Source: Pleurostoma richardsiae (lineage: Eukaryota > Ascomycota > Sordariomycetes > Calosphaeriales > Pleurostomataceae). From it: a stretch of DNA of 64,000 nt. Below are positions 1-11,703 of the stretch, piece after piece. The stretch covers positions 53,144 through 117,143 of the forward strand of contig JANBVO010000068.1 of the NCBI GenBank assembly GCA_030052745.1, written 5' to 3'. A program made the position numbers and the translations under genes. Under the pieces are notes generated by a model. That model made no database searches, had not been told where the DNA came from, and saw only the letters and a list, made by a program, of their open reading frames with translations. Position 1 is the stretch's first letter. Each line of letters opens with the position of its first letter.

Positions 1-35
1 AGGCTCCATCTAGAACGGCTGCCCAAGTCGTATAG

Positions 36-846
36 TCATATAGCGTTGTCCATCAACTGGAAAATCCTCTCGTTTCTTACAAGGCAGTCTTTCGCCCCGG
101 CGCAGCCGAGAGTCACTAATGCCTCCGCTGCGTCCTGATGACCGCAGAACCCAGCGATTATGTCGGCAGCGACGACACACGGTGTCTCCAGCGGCGTCAT
201 CACAAAATCTCGCTGGCCTTCCAGCATCGGCGTGGCTGGTGGAGAATCGAGTGCACCGTGTCTGCTATGGCTGGTCCCATTAAGAGGGCTGACGTCTCGG
301 CCTGGCTCGTTCACGACGGTCTGGTTCGGTATGCATCGCTGAAGAGGAAAAGAGACAGTCTCGAGCGAATGGGACGCAAGACCTGGCATCGTGGTTACGC
401 TTTGATCTGGTATCGAGCCTGGCGACGAGTCTTTTTGTGCAACGACAGCAACAAACGCGCCATCCGGCAAGTGTAGAAAAGCTTCGATCTCGTCCGGCGA
501 GACGCCTCGGCCCTGAAGCAACATTCGCAGTCTCCTGTTTTCCCACCCAACCTGCTGGGCGGCGCGCTGCATCTCCAGGGACGCTTCGACGCTGCGGTGT
601 TCGTACTCCTGCAATTGCCTGCGCATGCCGTCCACTAGCTCGCGTTGTCGGGCTCGGGAGCGTCGCTGGCTGTCGCGGTTCTGGGCCACCGAGGCGGGCG
701 TCTTGACCTGGAGGGCAGTCAGCAGGGCCTGCCAGTGCTGTCGGTGGTAGAATGCGCGGCTACCTTACGGGGCATGTCGGCCGGTCACTGCTGTATTGCG
801 ATGCCAGATCAGGATGAGCACGGAAAGCACACAGCAAGCTGTCCAT
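36..846 (-). CDS. bZIP transcription factor
   Basis: Two exons, 846..769 and 707..36, give 249 residues. The 61-bp intron has donor GTAAGG, branch GCTGAC and acceptor CCAG. The start is the ATG at 846, because the bZIP frame has no ATG closer to the basic region. Residues about 35-48 form the basic region: N-R-D-S followed by Q-R-R-S-R-A-R fits the N-x2-S-x3-S-R bZIP pattern. A heptad-like stretch follows (L, M, L, Y, A spaced as in a leucine zipper). The C-terminal 40 residues, with two cysteines and the ending F-Q-L-M-D, match a tail common in Pezizomycotina bZIP proteins of the AP-1-like group. It should be a nuclear DNA-binding dimer. Its target genes cannot be read from the sequence. The bZIP identity is firm; the first exon is a prediction. 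Confidence 0.75.
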
Positions 847-1037
847 GAGTAGTAGAGGAGCCGCCAAGAATGATCAATCACCTTGATCAACAATGATTCA
901 GTGAAAGAGACTGACGCGTTGAGGAAGCGATTCGCTCGCGGGGAGACCAGACCAGTCAACATAAGTGGGTGACAGCGGAAAAAAGAATTTTACCCACTCA
1001 AGCTTCGTATGGGACGATGGATCGTAGGCCAGAATTG

Positions 1038-1054
1038 AAAAAAAAAAAAAAAAA
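1038..1054 (-). terminator. RNA polymerase III terminator of tRNA-Ile
   Basis: A run of 17 A on the plus strand is a T17 tract on the tRNA strand, starting about 6 nt after the mature 3' end. RNA polymerase III stops at four or more T, so this is a strong terminator. Confidence 0.85.
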
Positions 1055-1060
1055 CCATTC

Positions 1061-1156
1061 TGGTCCTACTGAGGCTTGAACTCAGAACCTTCGCATTACT
1101 CGATAGCCCGAGCTGAACTATTAGTACGACGCGCTAACCAATTGCGCCATAAGACC
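1061..1156 (-). tRNA. tRNA-Ile(AAT) with a 22-nt intron
   Basis: The minus strand folds as a complete cloverleaf. The 7-bp acceptor stem pairs GGTCTTA with TAGGACC (one G-U) and the discriminator base is A. The anticodon stem pairs TCGTA with TGCGA around the loop CT-AAT-A-A. A 22-nt intron sits after base 37, the canonical position for nuclear tRNA introns. The T arm is CTGAG-TTCAAGC-CTCAG. Anticodon AAT decodes Ile (A34 becomes inosine). The CCA end is not encoded, as usual in eukaryotes. Confidence 0.95.
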
Positions 1157-1510
1157 CTGGATTGATCTGATTGGCTGATTGCAATCCAGATCCTCATGGA
1201 CAAGTATACCTAGTCGTCCGAGACTGAAGGTCCATATTGTATATTTGTATCAAACGACGGCTAGACTTTTCCAAAGCGTTTCAATCTTGCAGGCTGTTCG
1301 GTCAGCAGTCAGGTCCTTATCATTTGAGTCAAAAGTATAAAAGTCTAGGAAACCCGTCCAGAAAGGAGGATGTCGTCGTTCAACGAACACAAACTCTATA
1401 TTAAAGGAAGCTACAGAGAGGCAGCTCGAAGCGATTCATAACTCGGCCAGGCGTGGCGCCAGGCGTGGATCCCCGGAACCTTCCCCTGAGCATTCTATGG
1501 TGAGCTCTGT
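1157..1510. other. intergenic, no gene seen
   Basis: A 354-bp stretch between the tRNA and the 3' end of the monooxygenase gene. I see only presumed tRNA upstream DNA and the monooxygenase 3' untranslated region. Confidence 0.5.
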
Positions 1511-3533
1511 CTAAGACTCCCTGGGTAATGCCAAGATACTCCTCATAATCGATTCCAGCTTCTTTCGGCAGCTATCGATCATAGACGCTGACCTCCAAGC
1601 AATGAAACGGTCAGGGCGTACCAGCACACAGCCGTCTTCTTCAACTTCCCTCCTTTCCGCCCAAGCAAAGTACACGTCTTCATAGTCCTGCTTCCAACCA
1701 ATGGAGTAGGACATGATCAGGATACCCAGGGCATCCGAAACTTCTCGGGCAGCATCTTTCCAGGCTTGTCCCCCGGGCCCTGTAAGAAGACAGAAGCGCC
1801 GATGCCCGGCCAGGTCGATGGTTGAGAGCTTCTCGCCTGGGACTCGCGTGTTGAGCCAAGCGTGGGGGAGTCGGCGGCCAGGGAATGTCGAGATCTGGTG
1901 CTCCCGCGTGGCATCTTCTGGGAGAGTCGGCGGGGGCCCCTCGTCGTCCCGGTAAACAGCACCAGAGAAGTATCGCTGGTTCATTTCGACGCCCAGGCCG
2001 TGGAACTCAGTTGCTGTGTGCTCTATGCCTCTCCTGAATGCCTCTCGTCGCCTGCGCCCTGCCTGGCCAGGGTCGTCTAATTCCGCCAAGATAACTTTCC
2101 GCTTCTCGACATTTGGCTCCAGCATGCCGATCGTCTCGAGCCAAGGTGTATGGTCCCGCAGGCCCTGGTTCGCTCGAGTGATGACATCCACGCCAACGGG
2201 CTGCCTCTCCTTGCTAAAGGAGTCGAGGAGCTTTGGACCCGCCCGCCCGGATAGGACATATGCTATCTTCCATGCGAGGTTGAACGCGTCTTGTATGCAC
2301 GTGTTAGATCCGAGACCATTGAACGGGGGGTGCCGATGGACAGCATCACCGAGACAGAACCTGACATGACGCTCGTCAGCAACAATCCCGCAAGAAACAT
2401 GCCCGGGTGAACGCCCGAGCATGTCACTTACACATTTCCGTCCGAGTAATACTCGGCAACGATCTCGTTAATCCACCACTTGCTCACGTTCAGAATTTCA
2501 ACATCGACGGAGTCGTCTCCGATCATCTCCTTGACTCTGGCTAGGTATTCCTCGTCGGTAGCCTCCATGTCCTTCAGCGTGACATCCGCGCCAGGCGCAG
2601 GCAAAAAGATGAACATCCACTCATACCAAGGGCGGACCATCCGGGCGATGAGACCCCAGCCCCACGGAGGGTGTTCCTTCTCCGGCATGATAACCCAGTG
2701 CAGGTTCCCGGTGCGCGTCTTAACAAGGTGCGAGAGATCAGCCCTTACGAGGACATTCAGCGCAAGCCCCTGACCAGGCTTCTTGATGAGAGGAATCCTG
2801 AGTTCTCGGACGACCCGGCTCCGTGCTCCGTCACAGCCAAACACAAACCTAGACTGAATCTTATACGACTTGTTCAGGACTTCATCCCGAACCTCGCTGA
2901 TGATAAGGTGCGAAGAAGGGCGAGTGAAGGTGACAAAGCTCGTGTTAAATCGCAAAGTCCAGCCAGAGTGGATGGCCCTCCTCGTCAGAATGGGCTCGAG
3001 TTCCGTCTGCGGCAGGTCGACGTGGTTGCAGGGGCTGGCCGCGTCATAGTCGCCCTACATCGCATTAATGGTCACAAATCCGTCCGGACCTCCGCTTTAT
3101 ACTTGCCTTGCGCTTGGGGTCATTCCCCCAGGAATATATGCGAGCGTATTCTTCGCCAGCCATGGTGTGGCACCACCTAGTGTGCATCATGTTGTCGCTG
3201 TGCGAAGCTGCGCGGACGCAGGGCTCTTCCAGGCCAATGTCTCTTAGGCATTCTATCACATGTAGTCAGCAAAGCGGATATGTCCTGAGTTGGCAGGGGC
3301 GTACCGAGAGCTGCCATATTCGTGATATGGGCTCTAGGGGTTTCAGCGGTGCCGGGAGCAGCTGAGATTATTATCCCTGTTCTTCCTAGAGGAAGGTCAG
3401 CGACCGATCAATCAAGATTCAAGCACCAATGAGAATTACACGAACCATAAGATGCCAGGAAGCAGGCCAAAGACGCACCCGCCGGCCCTGCTCCCACTAT
3501 CAAAAGATCTGTCTTGACGACGTGATCTGCCAT
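1511..3533 (-). CDS. FAD-dependent phenol/chlorophenol-type monooxygenase
   Basis: Five exons (3533..3446, 3385..3305, 3252..3107, 3054..2432, 2360..1511) join in frame to 595 residues. The N-terminus carries the dinucleotide-binding motif G-A-G-P-A-G after a beta strand. The second exon encodes T-P-R-A-H-I-T-N, typical of the TfdB (2,4-dichlorophenol 6-monooxygenase) group. The fourth contains the substrate/FAD motif G-C-D-G-A-R-S. The last opens with G-D-A-V-H-R-H-P-P, the FAD ribityl-binding GD motif. The C-terminal thioredoxin-like domain of phenol hydroxylases is present but degenerate. The family uses NAD(P)H and O2 to hydroxylate aromatic rings. The third intron is GC-AG (AAG|GCAAGT), and only that splice keeps the family sequence. 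The real substrate is unknown. No aromatic-pathway partner lies nearby. Confidence 0.88.
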
Positions 3534-4084
3534 TGCTCCCTGACTCTTGGCGTACAAAATGTTCCATGCTAATTTCAAGACCGCAAAGTGAATAAAAGAG
3601 TGCCTGCAAGGTCACCCCCACCCCTTTCCTATCAGTTCACCGCTCCGCTGAGGAGAGACTCCCGAAAATCAGCCGAATACCACCCCGAGTTGTAGTCGTT
3701 GAACCCGCTCTGGCAACTTACCTAAGGCCTCATGAATATGACTAACCTGTCGATATGCGTGTTTAGGACACGCCTTCTCCGCACGCTAGCCGAGCAGCTA
3801 AGTGGACGACGTTCCGAGAGAGGAGAGGAAGGCTCGGGGAAGGCGGGGAAGGATTCCCGAACCACTGGCGTTTGGGAACCTCGTCCTAGGAGTAGGTGGA
3901 TGTTCGACCGGTGTCAACCTAAGTCCGCTCGTGGAAGAATTGCCTGAATTGTTTTCAGACTGTCACTCACACCTGCCACTGGCTCAGAAGTTGCGGGATA
4001 TGTGAACGATCCATGAAAGATGGAAATCAGATAGTTTAATAAGACGTGCTTTTCGACATATCCACTGTCCTTACCAATCCCAGC
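3534..4084. other. intergenic, no gene seen
   Basis: About 550 bp between the monooxygenase start and the 3' end of the DNA glycosylase gene. It presumably holds the monooxygenase promoter. The short open frames here show no domain or coding bias. Confidence 0.5.
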
Positions 4085-5080
4085 TCAGGACTTCAAGTCG
4101 ACGCTGCGGTCGCATGCTGGTCCCGTCCTCTGCCCTTTCTTGAACGCCTGTCTCAGCTCACAACTCCCTGTGGTCCTCCCACCAGCTCTACATGCCCCGC
4201 AGCCCCGGCCATGAGTCACCATTAGCACATGCAGAGCATACTTGTCCTCATCCGGAATGCGCACGTCTAGATGGCGGGCCGTCTCTTCCCTGCCTGCCTT
4301 GTCCGGTCGCCAGCCAAGCAGTCCCGAGATGCGGTAGACGTGGGTGTCGACGGCAAAGCTTTCTCTCCCCAGACAGAACAGCAAGACACAGCTCGCTGTC
4401 TTGGGGCCGACTCCCTTGAAGCTCAGCAGCTCCGCCATGGCTTCGTCATTGGCCAGCCCCCGCAGATGCTCGAGGCTGTACTCCCCGAAACGCTCATGCA
4501 CCTGCACCAGGATTTGCATGATAACTCGGGACTTGACCTTGCTCAGGCCGCCGCATGCGATCGCCTCCTGGAGCTTCTCGACACCGCCGGCCACGATGGC
4601 CTCCCAGTGGTCGCTGCGGCCGTAGGTGGCATCCATTGATCGCTTCGCCCGCGAGCTGTTGGCGTCACTGGTGTTCTGGCTCAGGATCGTCCGGACCAAA
4701 GAGTCGACCACCGACGGTGAGTCGCCGCATCCTGCGCGGGTGGTAGAGGCGGTGACAGTGGCCGGGCGGTTCCTTGTGCCGTGTAGAGAAGACAGAATGC
4801 GCAGCGCGAGTTTGCACTCGGCAGGGGTGGGCCGTAGAAAGTCGGGGAAGGGAGACGATGCCGCATACTGACTGTAGGCCGCAAGCTTCCGTGATTGAAG
4901 GTTCGGAGTTGAAACATCTCCGACAGTCTTAACAGAATAGGGGGGAGCTGAGGATAGGTTGTCCAACACATCGGAAAGCGCCTTACTGGCCTCGGTCTTG
5001 ATTCTCTTTGGCGTTGTTGCCGTGCGCCCATGTGTCCCGATCTCTGCCGTCGCTGTTCGCTTCCTCTGCCGCATATTCAT
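4085..5080 (-). CDS. Endonuclease III-like HhH-GPD DNA glycosylase
   Basis: Single-exon gene of 331 residues. It begins with a basic, nuclear-type region (M-N-M-R-Q-R-K-R). The HhH-GPD fold spans about residues 120-280. The helix-hairpin-helix is F-K-G-V-G-P-K-T-A with the Schiff-base lysine at K227. The catalytic aspartate is D245 in A-V-D-T-H. The family excises oxidised pyrimidines in base-excision repair. The C-terminal segment after M-V-T-H-G has only three cysteines in a loose spacing, so the 4Fe-4S cluster of bacterial endonuclease III is probably not formed. This gene is therefore better described as a fungal Nth-like protein than as the classic Ntg/Nth1 enzyme. The start is the first ATG of the frame. 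Confidence 0.88.
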   Translation of the reverse strand: MNMRQRKRTATAEIGTHGRTATTPKRIKTEASKALSDVLDNLSSAPPYSVKTVGDVSTPNLQSRKLAAYSQYAASSPFPDFLRPTPAECKLALRILSSLHGTRNRPATVTASTTRAGCGDSPSVVDSLVRTILSQNTSDANSSRAKRSMDATYGRSDHWEAIVAGGVEKLQEAIACGGLSKVKSRVIMQILVQVHERFGEYSLEHLRGLANDEAMAELLSFKGVGPKTASCVLLFCLGRESFAVDTHVYRISGLLGWRPDKAGREETARHLDVRIPDEDKYALHVLMVTHGRGCGACRAGGRTTGSCELRQAFKKGQRTGPACDRSVDLKS

Positions 5081-6280
5081 GTTCGGTGCGGGCAGCTATG
5101 CCACATGAAGATGGCTGTAGATACGCTGATTCTGTGATCCTGTGATACACACCTGCTCGTGTTTATTTAGTCTGTGCCTGTACGGAGCACTGTAGTGGTG
5201 TGAACGAGTGGGAGCTGGCGGTGACGTCAGTACAGCAACGAAATCCGACGCCTGGGACGCGGCCCCACACGGACGGCCCGGGCATCAGCACGTTCCCTCC
5301 ATTTGCTCGGTAGGTAGGTAGGTACCTAGAATACAGTCTGTACTTACCCTTACACTACCTTCATGTGGCCGGACGGAGATCATCTTTCCCCCCCTCCCCA
5401 AGTGTCCGTACCCCCTGGCTTTGGCCACAGTTTTTGCTCCTACCTGACTTCAGATTTCAGGTTGTCATACTGGCAGTTGTGTCGATGCAGGGCTCAAGAA
5501 CTCGAGGAGATGCGGTGCTCAGGTTACGATCCGGTTGCATCATCAGATTGGAATCCTAGTCTCACCTACGGTGGCGCTCATCAGTTCGTACCTACGTCTA
5601 CGTGTCCTCGAATTCTCCAGTGTCAGTGGAGCTGGGCCTGTGGCCAGAGGCTATGCACGCCAACGTATCTGCTTCCCGGTCTGAGGACATTGACTTGTGA
5701 GACCCCGACCGTAGAGGACATGACGTCGGGCGGGGTGGGAACACTGTGCCTGTGGTAGTTCAAAAGCCACTGGAGGTTGCCTGTTGGTGACACGTCTTTT
5801 ACCTTCTAGAGAGTCTCAATCTTCACCACCAACGTGAAGAGGCTAGATCTCGCAATCTGTGTTCCCGCGCGTCTCGTTTAGCCCTGCCAAGCCTGGGGAA
5901 GCTCGCGCGACTCAGGGGCCGTCCGCTCTAACGCAGACCTTTGTGTTCTTTCAGTGGGCGTGAGCGTCATCGCTGAGGCTGCTTCAGGCGCATTAGCGGC
6001 CAATAGGGGTGGGTTGATGGCGGCCTCATATCGTCACCATTCATGCCGTCGTCATCCCCCGCCTCTGTCTGGCCGGATCGGCGCTGCATAAAGAACTTGG
6101 CGGGCCCGAGAACCGACCCTGATTGATGGTCGGCAATGTTGCAGGCGCTCAAAGTGCTCAAAAAGGCCGTGTCGCAGCCTGTTCCCGCAATCAGCCAGTC
6201 TTAATTCCGTCCTCCCCCTGCTCGCTGAGGCGCATATGTGAGGATCTCCCAAGAGTACAGCCCTGGGTGTTTCCACAAAG
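5081..6280. other. divergent promoter region
   Basis: 1.2 kb between the divergent glycosylase and transporter genes. It contains a GGTA repeat ending in GGTACCT near 5311-5330. A 131-codon plus-strand frame at 5363-5758 has no recognisable domain and poor codon use, so I do not call it. Confidence 0.5.
5309..5330. repeat. TAGGTAGGTACCTA-type intergenic repeat
   Basis: Short repeat built from GGTA units and ending in the palindrome GGTACC. Similar blocks occur at 12447-12495, 15790-15840 and 16145-16190, always between genes. Confidence 0.6.
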
Positions 6281-7684
6281 ATGAGCGGCGCGACCGGTTT
6301 ACTCGAGTCCTTCCTGGGCGCCATCCAGGCCAGCCTGTCCGTCCTGCTCGTCATGTTTTACGGCGGCATCGCGGCCTGGCTCGGCATCCTCGATCCGTCC
6401 AACACCAAGCCTGTTTCCAAGGTCTGCGTCCGGATGTTCCTGCCCGCCCTGCTCATCACCAAGATCGGCTCCCAGCTGGAAGCCGGCTCTGGCACCCGCT
6501 ACCTCGTCGTGGTCCTCTGGTCTGTCGCCTGCCACCTGCTCTCCTTCATCATCGGTTTCGTCGCGCACTACATGCTGCGCACGCCCGACTGGACCTCTGT
6601 GGCGCTCATGTTCAATAACACCACCAGCTACCCGCTGCTGCTGATTGAGTCACTGGAGCAGACCGGCATCCTCCAGGCACTCATTATTGGCGACGAGTCG
6701 GGCTCTGATGCTGTGGAGCGCGCAACGTCTTACTTCCTCGTCTTTGCGACCATTTCCAACTGTCTGACCTTTGCAGTCGGGCCGCGACTGGTGGACTCGG
6801 AGCACGGTCCCGAGCAGGAAGAGTCCGACGACGATGAGGAGGGCGACGGCTGGAACGGCAACCAGCAAGGCGACGAGAATGACGAGGAACGGGCCCTAAG
6901 TGAGCGGACCTCACTGATGCGCAGACACTCTACATCGTACACGTTCTTCCCCTCGAGTCATAAGAGAGCTGAGCTCGCCGCGAGGGCAGAGGATATGAAG
7001 CGACGCGCCAAGATCGTGCCTCGAAGGTACTGGAAGAGCCTGAGCCCACGCACAAAGTGGTGGTTGATCCTGGTCTCTGACTTCTTCAATGCCCCTTTGT
7101 TGGGCGCGATGCTCGGCGCCGTCATCGGATTGACGCCACCCCTGCACCGGGCATTCTTCAGTGACAGCCAGGATGGCGGCATCTTCAGCGCATGGCTGAC
7201 TGCCTCGCTCAAGAACATCGGCAAGCTGTTCGTGCCGCTCCCGGTTATCATTGCCGGCGTCTCGCTGTTCGCCTCTATCCGCGATGCGAGACGGAACCAC
7301 GACCCTATCAGCAAGCTTCCCTGGGGCCCCATATCGTTCATCCTTGCGTTTCGTTTCATCGTTTGGCCTGTCGCTTCTATCGCCTTGGTGTACCTTCTTG
7401 CCTCTAAGACAAATGTTCTCGGCGATGATCCCATACTGTGGTTTACCATGATGCTCATGCCAACTGGACCTCCCGCGACAAGGTTGGTCGCCATGGTCCA
7501 GGTTAGCAGTGGCGGCGATGAGGATGACGAAGCCATCATCTCCAAGTTGCTTACCGTGAGTCTAAGTTCTTCAAAAGGAGATTATATCGGATCTCTAACT
7601 AATGTCTAGATATCCTATCTCATTTCCCCGGTTTTATCACTCGCTGTCGTCGGTAGCCTACGGGCCAGTGAATCCGCCTTCTGA
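6281..7684 (+). CDS. Auxin efflux carrier (PIN-like) family membrane transporter
   Basis: Two exons, 6281..7555 and 7610..7684, encode 449 residues. The 54-bp intron has donor GTGAGT, branch CTAAC and acceptor TAG. Hydrophobic segments in the first 150 and last 200 residues flank a long acidic, cytosolic-type loop (about residues 185-245, rich in D/E with N-Q-Q-G-D-E-N). This five-plus-five helix layout with a large central loop is that of the auxin efflux carrier/PIN-like family. The motif N-N-T-T-S-Y-P is the conserved asparagine/proline region of the first half. Yeast relatives sit in the endoplasmic reticulum or plasma membrane, and fungal substrates are mostly unknown. The short second exon supplies the last helix and the ending E-S-A-F. 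Confidence 0.85.
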
Positions 7685-8947
7685 TGAGGGTCCTCCGTGT
7701 GCGGCCGGGAACCTCCGGATGGGCATAACATTCGAAGATGCTAAAAGCTGTTTTGTAGCTAGGTTACGGAGTTGTGTAGCAACGCGGAGATTTAGCCATC
7801 TAAGGTTCCGGGTCTACGCACACGTATTCACGTGCATATCGCCGTATCGTAACGCTGGGTGACCCTCCTCGCCTCCATCTCGTACTTGACCCAGCACTAC
7901 TTCTCAGGAGCCTCCGTCAACCTCTGTGTGTCTACTACAACGGATTATCGTCCACAGAACCGCGGCAACCAATCAGTCACTGAATATTATCTCTCCCTTT
8001 TTAGGTAATTTAGGTGAGGAGCAACTACTCTTCGTCGTCGTTTGCTTCACTCCGGGACCAGGTAAGTCGTCAGTGTGGCCTAAGCCGGGAGAGCCTAAAC
8101 TACTTTTCATGAAGCCATCAAGCAGATCGCTAGCACAGAAAACAGGGTCAACAGCAGCATCGAGTCTTTTAGCCCAGGCTTCTCCGCAGGGAGGGCTCCC
8201 CCTCGAGAGCCACCCCTACATAACCCCTATGTTACTCAGGAGCAAGGAGTTTCTACTGGGCTATGGACCACAGGCATCACATCTAGCGAGATGGTAAAAT
8301 CTCTCTAGATGGTGGGAGGAACCGAAAGCACTCCTAGAAGATCCAAGACGTATGCCATCTCTGCGGCAGCTAGTGTGATCGGTACGCACTGCAGCCAGAG
8401 AGACGCTGGAGTCAGAAGCAGGCTATTATCAAGACGCCGTTTTCCCCTCTCGATTCATGGTATAATTGACAACACCTCTCGCCTTTTGTACATGCGCGTC
8501 CCAGTCGGGTCCAGTCTAGTCGTCGGAGCCTGAGCTGGTCGCGTCTGGCCTAGCCTTAGCCATACACTCTGGTGCTACATGCAAGAACAGGGAGAGAAGC
8601 ACCGCCGCGTGTCTGCCCCGCCAGCGCATGCGGATACTCAAGTGGCCTCTCCCCCGGACATCTACTGGACGATTGGCCTCGACGTCGAAATGGAAGTGCT
8701 GCCCTTCAGCAGCAGGCCACGAACGCAAACAACTGCGACCGGCGTCGGATGTACTCTGAAGTCTGTGAGCAACCGGCACAAGGCAGAAATCTTCACTGCC
8801 ATCGTCACAACGTCGTCTAAGGTCCCAAAACGAATGGTCAGAGGGGCATGCCATAAGAAACAGCACCAGCTCCGTCAATCCACATAAACCGGTCCCGTAA
8901 ACCATTTGTAGTTCGCCTGCGCAGGAGTTCAGCCACTGCGTGCCTGA
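7685..8947. other. intergenic, no gene seen
   Basis: 1.26 kb between the convergent ends of the transporter and striatin genes. The open frames at 7926-8297 and 8516-8905 lack domains and overlap one another. I see no supported feature. Confidence 0.5.
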
Positions 8948-11703
8948 CTACCTCGTAAACACCTTCACCACGCCGTCGCCTCCACCACTAACGATCCACC
9001 GGCCATCCTGGCTCCAGACGACGGAGCACACCCCCTCACCCCGCATGATGCGGTGGAAGGTGATCTCCTGCGTGCAGGAACGCTTCTCAAGGCTCCAGAA
9101 TCGGAGCGATGCGTCGTGGCCGGCACTAACGAGCTCCCGTCCATCGGGAGAAAGTGACAACGAGGATATCGCGGCCGGGTGAGCGAGCATGTTGTATGTG
9201 CATTGACCTACGATCACGTCAATATCATGAAGTGAAGTGAATGTCGGAAAGGGGGACTGGTGGACCCAGAACTTACCGCTGTTCGCGTCGAAGAACCTAA
9301 TGAAGCGATCCTCATGCCCGGAGATAATCACGCCTTCCACACCGCTACCAGCCATCGCCCTCCCTCCGCCCGTTGGTCCACCACCAGCATCATCCTCGCC
9401 CAGGCCACCTTGGTGTGGTGACTGGTCTAAGCCGACAGTTGTTGCAACGATTGCATTGACGCCAGTGTACACCGTCCCGTCATAAGTCTCCAAGCTGGCC
9501 ATGCTGCCAATCTCTTCGCCAGTCCTCGTATCATAGACAATGATTGCGGCATCGGAGTAAGAGACGACGAACGACTCGCCTGAGGGACTTAACGCGGTAA
9601 TGCAGGTGGGCGAGGCGTCTGAGTTTGGGCGGGATATGGAGTGAACAAGAGTGTGATGGAACGGGCTGTTAGATGCCATGTTGGGCTGGGGGCTACTGGG
9701 GAATGCCGATCCGGAGCTCATGCTGTTACCACGCACCCGACCGCTTCCGCCCTTGCGGCCTCCTGCCCCAGATGCAGGCTGCGGGCTAGTCAGTTGAGGT
9801 GGCGCACTGACTGCCCATATGCGGACAGTGCCGTCCGCCGCTCCGGATGCTAGCAATATACGGTCCGGACTGCCGTAGGGGTTCGGCTGACCAAAGAGCG
9901 AGCCGAGAGTGGCGGGAAGGACACACAGCGCCCACACAGCATCGGTATGCCCGTCGAGGGTAGCCTTAGGGTCAACACGACCACGCTCCCATACCCGGAT
10001 CGCGGCATCCTGACCCCCTGAGAATATCCAGCCATCGCCTTGTGCCCGGCCACCGGTCGAGAAGTTCGGCGCCGGGGACCAGGATGCCAGGCAAAGCACT
10101 GCGCCTGTATGCCCACGGTGCGTAAAGTCGGCCTGCACATCTAGGTCAGAACCAGACGCCGTTGCGCCGTTGGTGGTGCTGTGGACACTGTGGCTGGTGC
10201 GAGGAATGTGGAAGCGCTTGATGAGGCCATCATCCCCGGCTGTGCAGATCTCGGGCTCGCCTGGGCTGCCGCCGCCGGAGAAGATCACACTCCGTACGGT
10301 GTCGAGATGACCGCGGAGCCCAAATCGCAGCTTGAAGTTTCCACTCTCCGCCTTTTGCAGAAGCGCATTCAGAGTCAGTTCCTGTTCCGCACTTCTCCGT
10401 CTGGAGGCGGAGCTTCTCCGGCGATGAGACGGCCCTAGACGGGTTGTTGGGGACTTTGGCAAATTCTCGGCGGGCGGAAAGACGTCGGTGTCGGGCCTGT
10501 TCGAGGATTGCTGCAGCTGCTGTGCAGCCGTCGCTGGATCCGGAAACGAACCCTCATCGAAGTCCCAACCGTTCGGGTCCACCGGATCTCTCTTGCCTAG
10601 TACCTCACCAACCCCTTCTATCCGTGGCGGAGCTTTACCGCTCTGATGCCCCTCCGGCGCGACACCGTCGATCATGCGGCTTGTCACAGATATTGTTGCG
10701 GGCCATTCGGTAGTGGTAGGCTCGTGCCCCTCGCCGGGGCGAGCCATGGCGCTCGCGTGTAGATCAGGGTTTTTGACGGCGTAGTTGCTCGCCGCGGCTG
10801 GTTGTGCAGGTCCTGGGTGATGGTTCGGTGCAGAAGCCTGGCGCGAATTTGCTTCTCTTACATGGTTCTGCCCAGATGGCGCCATCTGGGGAGCAAAAGG
10901 TTGTTCCATCCGCTGTTGGCTGGGCGGGATGCCAAAAGACTCACCCTCTCGGAGCTCCTCGAGTACTGGGAGTGGTGGCGACTCTTGTGGAGGTATCGGG
11001 TTCGCCGGTGTCACCATAAGGTAGGTAAACTCTGCCTGGCACTGGTCGAGGAAGGTCTTAAGCTCCGAACGCTGTGCCTCGTCGTCGGCGGCCCTCTCTG
11101 CCTCGGCGCCTCCCGCCACAGGACCAGGAGAGGATGCCACTATATGCACTATGTCAGACTTCACGCCGTAGGACCGAGCTGGAAGGTGGCGTGAACTTAC
11201 ATTGCAATTTTTCCCGGAGTAGCTGGTCTAGCCTCTTGTGTTTCTCGGGCTCGGTATCTGCCTCAGCAGGCAGCGCCACCGAGCTCTTGAGCTGGGCTGC
11301 CTGATCCTTGACTTTCTTCTCGAGGATGGCCACGTACTTCTTGAGCGCCTTCTGCGTCGCATCGGCCCTCCGAGCAGCACCCTCCAACGCGGCAATGCGC
11401 CCCTTCATCTCCTGCTTCTCGATCTCCCAAGCATTCCGATCGCGTTCGTGCCGATGCCATTCCGTTTGCAAGAAGCGCATCACACCTGCACCGGGGATGA
11501 GCGTCAGCAGGGCGAAGTTGGGGAGGGAAGAGAAGGAGGCGAGAAGAGGAAGCTGGCTGACCTTGTAGGGTATACTCGGTGGCATTAGGCTGGTTGGCGT
11601 TATTAGCACCCTGCATTGGCCCGGACATATCGTTTGCCCCGGGACCGGGCATGGGCCCATTGCCAATGATGTTGGTGCCCATGCCTGCAAAGCCCAGGTT
11701 CAT
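8948..11703 (-). CDS. pro11: Striatin, STRIPAK scaffold (PRO11 orthologue)
   Basis: Four exons (11703..11562, 11485..11201, 11139..9277, 9207..8948) give 849 residues, close to the 845 of Sordaria PRO11. After a Gly/Asn/Pro-rich start comes the striatin N-terminal block: E-Y-T-L-Q-G-V-M-R-F-L-Q, the caveolin-binding-like segment. It is followed by a long coiled coil (about residues 60-135) rich in K/E/R with regular hydrophobics. A disordered middle with Pro-rich stretches leads to WD40 repeats over roughly residues 370-849, with repeats ending F-S-G-G, V-S-A-G-H-D and V-S-G-G-G-D. Striatin is the regulatory B-subunit of PP2A in the STRIPAK complex, which controls fruiting-body development, hyphal fusion and signalling at the nuclear envelope and endomembranes. 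The introns split codons cleanly, and the third removes a segment that would interrupt a WD repeat. Confidence 0.95.

Noticed and set aside
5363-5758. 131-codon frame in the glycosylase-transporter promoter
   Set aside because: Cys/Pro-rich noise, no homology recognised, no splice or start support.
6958-7545. 195-codon open frame antisense to the efflux carrier gene
   Set aside because: It mirrors the codons of a well-supported membrane protein gene and has no domain of its own.
8516-8905. 129-codon minus-strand frame next to striatin
   Set aside because: No recognisable domain, overlaps other frames of equal quality, lies in the 3' region of striatin.
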